From contig JASHOD010000074.1 of assembly GCA_030041295.1 (NCBI GenBank), forward strand, positions 107,085-171,084: a DNA stretch of 64,000 nt. The letters run 5' to 3'. The notes beneath the pieces were generated by a model that worked only from the letters and a program-made list of their open reading frames with translations, did no database searches and was not told the origin of the DNA. Position 1 is the first letter of the stretch, and each line of letters starts with the position of its first letter. The position numbers and the translations under genes were made by a program. Below, in pieces: positions 59,671 to 64,000 of this stretch. Origin of the DNA: Nitrososphaerales archaeon. GTDB lineage: Archaea > Thermoproteota > Nitrososphaeria > Nitrososphaerales > CADDZS01.

Positions 59671-59741
59671 TCTTGTCGAAATTATGAATGAAAAAATGTA
59701 TAGCTTTATCTTGGTCGTAAAATGACGGGCAATTGTCGCGT

Positions 59742-60419
59742 TTGGTTTCAACTGGTATACCCTCGTTAGACAAGATCTTGTCGGGAGAAGGTTATCCGGA
59801 GAGGACTGCGATTCTTGTAGTGGGGGCGCCTGGGGTAGGTAAGGAGGCGCTTAACTACTGGTTCATTCAATCCGGGCTGACCCAAGGAGACTTTTGTCAA
59901 TACATAACAAGGCTTCCAGTGCGAGAGATTCTGACGGACGCAAAGGGGTTCGGCATTGACTTTCAGAAGATCATCCCTTTCTTCGTCGCAGCCGATGGAG
60001 GGCAGCTAAAGTACGATCATCGAGATCTCGTTGCCCTGTCGGTCAGCATAAAGGGAGTGCTAAAGCAGTACGCAAACCGCAGAATTCGAGTCGTCTTTGA
60101 CGCAGTTTCGTCGCTACTTATGCAGAATTCTTCTGAGACTGTTTACAATTTTCTTAACCAGCTTTTCTTGGAGATAAAAAATGAGTACGATGTCGTGGTG
60201 CTTGCGACGCTTGAGGATGGGATGCATCCGCCTCATGTAATTACGGCAATGCAACAGCTCTTTGACGGCATTGTAGAATTAAAAATGTACGAAGAAGGGT
60301 TGAGTGTCTTTCCACTTCTAAGAGTATCTAAAATGAGGGGAATGAGGCCACAAGCAGGATATTTCAATTTCAGTTTTACACCGAGAGGAATGGAGGTCAG
60401 TCCCTACGTCAGGCATTGA
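59742..60419 (+). CDS. Rad55/KaiC-like GKE ATPase E
   Basis: 225 residues from TTG at 59742, the family-consistent start (another TTG at 59733). P-loop GAPGVGKEALNYWF, again Glu for Ser/Thr, Walker B-type RIRVVFDAVSSLLMQ, conserved TLEDGMHPPHVITAMQQLF and RVSKMRGMRP. It is a separate, plus-strand copy of the array ATPases 7 kb away. It differs from them by FCQYITRL where they have FCLYATRL. The end SPYVRH overlaps the membrane gene. Confidence 0.88.
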   Translation: MVSTGIPSLDKILSGEGYPERTAILVVGAPGVGKEALNYWFIQSGLTQGDFCQYITRLPVREILTDAKGFGIDFQKIIPFFVAADGGQLKYDHRDLVALSVSIKGVLKQYANRRIRVVFDAVSSLLMQNSSETVYNFLNQLFLEIKNEYDVVVLATLEDGMHPPHVITAMQQLFDGIVELKMYEEGLSVFPLLRVSKMRGMRPQAGYFNFSFTPRGMEVSPYVRH

Positions 60420-61164
60420 TTACGAATATATCATAGGCTGGACAGTCGCGTGGCTCGTAGCTGCTACGATCTTTTTGATAGCAACAGGCTGGGCATTCAA
60501 TGTTCGTAGAGGCATGACTGTGAGGATGAGAAGAAATCTTGCGTTTGGTATTGGACTTGTGGCAATCTCGCTGGCATGGATATCATTGCATCTTACTCTT
60601 CCCGTTTTTGACATCCCAAATGGAACACTCGTGGGAGATATCAACTTCTTCTTCTTTCTTTACGTACCTGCGCAATTGTATTTCTATTGGGCGGATGCGT
60701 CAGTGCTAGCGTCACGAAACACTGATCCTCTTCGGCGAAATACGCTTCACTGGAGTCGCATGCGTCTTGCGATTTGGGCCCTGTTGCTGGGGTCAGATGT
60801 CCTGTTCGTAATTGATCAGGTGCTTTATACTGATGTCATTTTGGGCGGCGGGACAGGGATACTATCCACTTTAACTGCTGTTCTCGGAATTTTCATTCCC
60901 TTTGTTGTCTCACCCGTATTGTTGGTCATCTCGTGGAGGAGGTCTCGAGAGCCGACCTTTAGGGCGCACTTGAAATGGTTCGCGTTTTTCGCGATTTCTC
61001 TCGGGTTAGGTCCCCTAGCTGCGATTTTCATTTTCGCACCCCTTTGGGCAATTGGTTGGGCAATTGGTGGTTACTGCCTCTACAGAAGCGCACGTTCTTT
61101 AGTTGTAATTACTCCTAGCCCAGCTTCGACTACAACATTTGCAAGTTCGAATCCGAGTAGCTAG
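60406..61164 (+). CDS. Polytopic membrane partner E of GKE ATPase (non-AUG start)
   Basis: Protein homology begins in the overlap with the ATPase gene. At the position where copies B-D have ATG this copy has ACG (60406-60408); an ATT at 60415 is the next candidate, and the first ordinary start, TTG at 60475, would cut through the first span. About 252 residues with seven spans, motifs RNTDPLRRNTLHWSRMR and RSREPTFRAHLKWFA, and the signature YCLYRSARSLVVI. The function is inferred only from pairing. Confidence 0.75.
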   Translation, partial: TSGIDYEYIIGWTVAWLVAATIFLIATGWAFNVRRGMTVRMRRNLAFGIGLVAISLAWISLHLTLPVFDIPNGTLVGDINFFFFLYVPAQLYFYWADASVLASRNTDPLRRNTLHWSRMRLAIWALLLGSDVLFVIDQVLYTDVILGGGTGILSTLTAVLGIFIPFVVSPVLLVISWRRSREPTFRAHLKWFAFFAISLGLGPLAAIFIFAPLWAIGWAIGGYCLYRSARSLVVITPSPASTTTFASSNPSS

Positions 61165-61356
61165 AATAGACTTATTGGACTATGAAAAGCGTTGAATCAT
61201 AACAACAACTTAACCGTATTTTCTTTACTCTTCTGCCGTACTATTCACATTTCTTATGCTTCAGATTATTTCCAGTACCGCGGCGAGAGAGCAGATATTC
61301 GTTTCTATTCCTTCCCGGAAAAGATAGAGGCTTAGCAACAAAGGGAGTCTTCTGTT

Positions 61357-61578
61357 TTGGTCTCCAGTGGCATTTCAAGTATCGACGATCTTCTCAACCG
61401 AGGTTATCCTGAAAAGTCAACGATCTTGATTGTCGGCCCGCCTGGCATAGGCAAGGAAGCGCTGGGATATTGGTTCGTACAGAAAAGTCTCGCAGATGGA
61501 GATTTCTGCCTTTACAAGTGCGCAAGATCTCTTATTCCGACTAGTCCATTTCCCATTGAAACGCCTGCGAAGAAATAA
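61357..61578 (+). pseudogene. Collapsed GKE ATPase/membrane pair F
   Basis: A 73-codon frame begins like the ATPases (VSSGISSIDDLL, GPPGIGKEALGYWF, DGDFCLY) and then passes without interruption into the C-terminal signature of the membrane partners (CARSLIP). The join lies in FCLY, which occurs in both proteins (FCLYATR in the ATPase, CLYKSARS in the membrane protein). About 1.2 kb has been lost by a deletion between these short matching sequences. The product lacks Walker B and all spans and is unlikely to work. Confidence 0.8.
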
Positions 61579-61732
61579 AGTTGAAAATGAAAAAAGTTAC
61601 GATGGTTCTATGAAAGAGAAAATGGACACAGGGACCAAATCGATCCGTGTTCGGAACTGCACATTTCTATACTCGAAGGTAATATGTGCTAAAAAAATAA
61701 GCTAAAAAAACAGTAAGAAATGTTTATCTAAT

Positions 61733-61752
61733 TGTTTACAGATATGTAAACA
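61733..61752. promoter_or_regulatory. Operator of vapBC
   Basis: TGTTTACA-GATA-TGTAAACA is a perfect 8-base inverted repeat that ends two bases before the ATG of the antitoxin gene. VapB antitoxins normally bind such palindromes with their toxin to repress their own operon. Confidence 0.65.
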
Positions 61753-61753
61753 T

Positions 61754-61984
61754 ATGTGTAGCGAGGTAGTTTCCGCCAGGATAAGTAAGAAAGATCGAGA
61801 TACGTTACGGCATGCTGGCGTAGACATTTCTAGCGAAACAAGAAAGCACCTTGAACGAGTCGCCGCTGAAATAAGGGCACAAAGCGCATTGGAACGTTTG
61901 AACAAAACCATTGAAATGTATATGCCTCCCGCGCACAAAGGGTACGCTCAAAAGAGTGTAAGAGAAGATCGTGCCAGCCATTGA
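61754..61984 (+). CDS. vapB: VapB-type antitoxin
   Basis: 76 residues, ATG start. The N-terminus VVSARISKKDRDTLRHAGVD resembles a ribbon-helix-helix DNA-binding unit (beta strand, two helices) as in many archaeal VapB proteins; a charged C-terminal half (RLNKTIEMYMPPAH) would wrap the toxin. It overlaps the PIN toxin gene by 14 bases and follows a palindromic operator. Confidence 0.75.
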   Translation: MCSEVVSARISKKDRDTLRHAGVDISSETRKHLERVAAEIRAQSALERLNKTIEMYMPPAHKGYAQKSVREDRASH

Positions 61985-62393
61985 CTCTTCGTCACTTTCT
62001 AAATATGTGAATAAGGAAATAAACCACGAGCTTGTCGGAAGAGAGCTCGCTAGCGAACCTTGTGTTTCTCTTGAATTAGCTATAAGCGAGGTAGGAAATA
62101 GCATCTGGAAAAGAGTCTTGAGAAAAGAGATTACGAAGGACAAAGCATCCATTGTATTCCAAGAATTTGCAAGGGCTATCATCACTGACGGGCTGATATC
62201 CCTAATCCAAATTGACGAAAGACTTTCGAATGCGGCATTCAAAGTGGCTCTTGAGGAGAAGATTACAGTTTACGATGGATTGTTTATCGAATTAGGGCAT
62301 GGAAACGATAGAGGCCTAATAACATCGGATGAAAAGCAAAGCGAGATTTTCAAAAAACTGTATCCAAAGCTAAACTGCTTGTTGATAGAATAA
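61971..62393 (+). CDS. vapC: VapC-type PIN-domain ribonuclease toxin
   Basis: 140 residues, GTG start. PIN-domain acidic residues are Asp5 (PAIDSSSL), Glu40 (LAISEVGN), Asp102 (VYDGLFIELG) and Asp120 (LITSDEKQ), the four metal-binding positions. VapC toxins cleave tRNA or rRNA when the antitoxin is degraded. The gene overlaps vapB and is probably intact. Confidence 0.85.
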   Translation: MPAIDSSSLSKYVNKEINHELVGRELASEPCVSLELAISEVGNSIWKRVLRKEITKDKASIVFQEFARAIITDGLISLIQIDERLSNAAFKVALEEKITVYDGLFIELGHGNDRGLITSDEKQSEIFKKLYPKLNCLLIE

Positions 62394-62513
62394 TAAAGAA
62401 GAATACGAAAAAGATGATGATTTACAAAAGGAAGATCCTATTTCTAACATATAGCTTTAAGGAGTGATCATCGGCAAAAGATCGCGAAATGGCTCGGATG
62501 CGATTCGTAGCTT

Positions 62514-63005
62514 TTATTTGCCCGAGTCCTTTTTTGATTTCTTTCGTGTGGCTGGCACTTGAACTTCTATATCCGCCCAAGCTTGTGAATGTGTCCAAGG
62601 ATTGCCCGAGTAGATTTCCCTAGAATAACCACCGGACTCCCTATAATCGTCGTTATCACTGAGCCAGCCATATATCCCACTATAAACTAGCCTTGGAGAA
62701 ATCTCCTCGGGATTGAACCTAACCCTTGCTACTGTCAGTTGCGGCAGCTTCCTTATCTTGATCTCTCCCTCTGGTTTTGGATTTCCCTTTATCTCAAGGC
62801 ATGCTTCAAAACGATATCTGTCTGGAGTTCTCCCAGTCTCGAAAAAGTGAAAGATGTATTTTCCCGTTTTGACCCTGGATTTCTTAGCCCAACTTTCAAG
62901 TTCTTGAAATTCACGCCGAAGAGGTTCGGAGCTTCCTGAACCGACTCTCACCAAATAAGCAACCTTGTAACTAGGAGTTCGCTTGATTTCTATATCGACT
63001 GCCAA
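62514..63005 (-). CDS. GyrI-like small-molecule-binding protein
   Basis: 163 residues, TTG start. Opens with IEIKRTPSYKVAYLVRVGS and contains YRFEACLEIK, LPQLTVARVRFNPEEIS and a closing AWADIEVQVP, the strand order of GyrI-like/AraC effector-binding domains. These bind drugs or other hydrophobic compounds. The DNA-binding domain found in some relatives is absent. Basic tail at the C-terminus. Confidence 0.8.
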   Translation of the reverse strand: MAVDIEIKRTPSYKVAYLVRVGSGSSEPLRREFQELESWAKKSRVKTGKYIFHFFETGRTPDRYRFEACLEIKGNPKPEGEIKIRKLPQLTVARVRFNPEEISPRLVYSGIYGWLSDNDDYRESGGYSREIYSGNPWTHSQAWADIEVQVPATRKKSKKDSGK

Positions 63006-63043
63006 CAGGAATAGTCAGCCAACCACATTGCAATCTCTTCATG

Positions 63044-63274
63044 CTATTTTACCTTCCTATAATGATCGGTTATTTGCACGCTAGTCGGGACAAAATGGTC
63101 AAAGGTTTCTACATATGAAAAAGCGAATAGAAGCATAGTTACATACTGAACAGGAAGGCAGTTTAGTGAATGCCTATTCCATAAGAGCACGCCCACCGCT
63201 GAAAGCATAAGAACTAGCTGATCCAAATCTAAGACGGATCTGTAAAGCTGTAAGGGACGTACGGACCAGACCAT
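63044..63274 (-). CDS. Possible small membrane protein
   Basis: 76 residues, ATG start, two moderately hydrophobic stretches (about 18-32 and 42-54). No family recognised and no strong promoter or ribosome-binding signal; it could be a chance frame. It lies between the GyrI-like gene and the frameshifted membrane gene, all on the minus strand. Confidence 0.35.
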   Translation of the reverse strand: MVWSVRPLQLYRSVLDLDQLVLMLSAVGVLLWNRHSLNCLPVQYVTMLLFAFSYVETFDHFVPTSVQITDHYRKVK

Positions 63275-63470
63275 TCCGTGTTAAGGGTTTTCGCATTTTT
63301 GGACTCGAATGCCTTAATGCGTGTCACGAGCATGAAAAGGATCAATCTTATTCATAGCTCGGGTTTGTAGGAGAAATCCGGGCAGGGTTCTCTATATTTC
63401 AATATAGATCCAGCTGGATTTAACGCCCGCGGATCGCTATATGAATATTGAGAAATTTTGTAACCGCAAA

Positions 63471-64000
63471 TCAGGCGCTATTTTTTCTACCTGCACTCAT
63501 TTTGCATAATACAGAGTTATGAAAAACAAGGGCGTAAGATCCAATGAAACTTCCACCCATTTGCGCAGAGCCTCCGCTATAAGAGAACCCGGACATTACA
63601 AAAAGAAAACCACCAATTGCAGCTGGTATCACCGCAATGAGCCCTAAGCCCGACGATATGCCAGCGCCTCTCGACTTTGACCATTTGAACGAAAGCGCAA
63701 ATACGGCCCCTGCCAAACCGATGAGAGCTATTCCCTCGTAAGCATGCCAGATCAACCCAAATCCCAGCTTTTGCAAGGATTGAAATAAACCGCTCATCGT
63801 ATAGGTTGGAACTTTTGTTCTATTAGGCGGTGCGAGAAAGATGTTCACGAAATCACCGAAACCATCCTTGCACCGTGAGAGCAACAAGTGTGACTACAAC
63901 GAGTATCCTAAATTCTCTTGTGGGACCATGTGGGTTCGGCGTTCTCTCGTCTGTAGTCCCTTGCCCTTTTCCTCGATTTGTAGTCAAGCACCCATTTCCT
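63471..64000 (-). pseudogene. Frameshifted membrane protein gene, 5' end outside window
   Basis: From the right edge the minus strand encodes a basic segment (DYKSRKRARDYRRENAEP), then TWSHKREFRILVVVTLVAL and TVQGWF, and after a one-base shift near 63860 continues GDFVNIFLAPPNRTKVPTY, MSGLFQSLQKLGFGLIW and two more spans to a stop at 63471. Both pieces fit as one protein with about four spans. If the shift is real the gene is broken, although the part from ATG at 63797 could be made alone; a sequencing error is the other explanation. Family not recognised. Confidence 0.55.

Overview
This window comes from an archaeon. The evidence is archaeal core genes (a Hef-type helicase-nuclease, an archaeal Pit/DUF47 phosphate pair, stand-alone Lrp/AsnC RAM domains, KaiC/Rad55-like ATPases, DUF3417-type glucan phosphorylase), very frequent TTG and GTG starts, and TATA boxes about 25 bases ahead of start codons (leaderless genes). 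Hef with a fused helicase argues against classical Crenarchaeota. A soil or freshwater Nitrososphaeria/Thaumarchaeota-type lineage fits best and a Thermoplasmata-type lineage is the main alternative. This placement is inference, because no rRNA or ribosomal protein gene is present. No tRNA, rRNA, CRISPR array or transposase was recognised.

Layout. 1-6 kb: ABC-2 exporter parts, an MFS transporter and a VOC protein. 6-10 kb: a pilin-like anchored surface protein, small membrane proteins, and a BlaI-type repressor next to an M48 membrane protease. 10-14.5 kb: a degenerate CsoR-like protein, two RAM proteins, a Pit phosphate transporter with its PhoU-like partner, and zinc-ribbon proteins. 14.5-18 kb: a decayed small gene, glucan phosphorylase and a methyltransferase pseudogene. 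18-22.3 kb: a five-gene MoxR/DUF58/DUF4129 operon. 22.6-34 kb: mostly housekeeping genes (heme O synthase, dTMP kinase, Hef, branched-chain aminotransferase, HflX, aldo/keto reductase, aldehyde dehydrogenase). 34.5-40.4 kb: an operon for 4-hydroxyphenylacetate breakdown (hpaI-like, hpaG-like, hpaB, hpaD) with a ferredoxin-like membrane protein and a two-HTH Lrp regulator upstream.

41.8-43.1 kb is a gene graveyard holding four adjacent remnants (class III cyclase, DUF1326, Lrp/AsnC, RNase J-like MBL protein). Next to it is an intact 921-residue receptor cyclase: an extracellular peptide-binding-protein domain, one membrane span and a cytoplasmic adenylyl cyclase domain with all catalytic residues.

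46.6-52.4 kb is the most unusual part: four tandem pairs of a small Rad55/KaiC-like ATPase and a polytopic membrane protein, all on the minus strand. A fifth pair lies at 59.7-61.2 kb on the plus strand, and a sixth collapsed by deletion lies at 61.4 kb. Every ATPase has Glu where the P-loop Ser/Thr should be (GKE). Each membrane gene starts inside the last codons of its ATPase gene, so the two are probably translationally coupled. Two membrane-anchored cupredoxins, a canonical KaiC-like ATPase with a flavin/F420-fold protein, small membrane proteins and an SRPBCC protein lie between the copies. I read the block as an expanded membrane-sensing system, possibly linked to redox or copper; the function is inferred. 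The window ends with a VapBC toxin-antitoxin pair with a clear operator, a GyrI-like protein and a frameshifted membrane gene that runs off the right edge.
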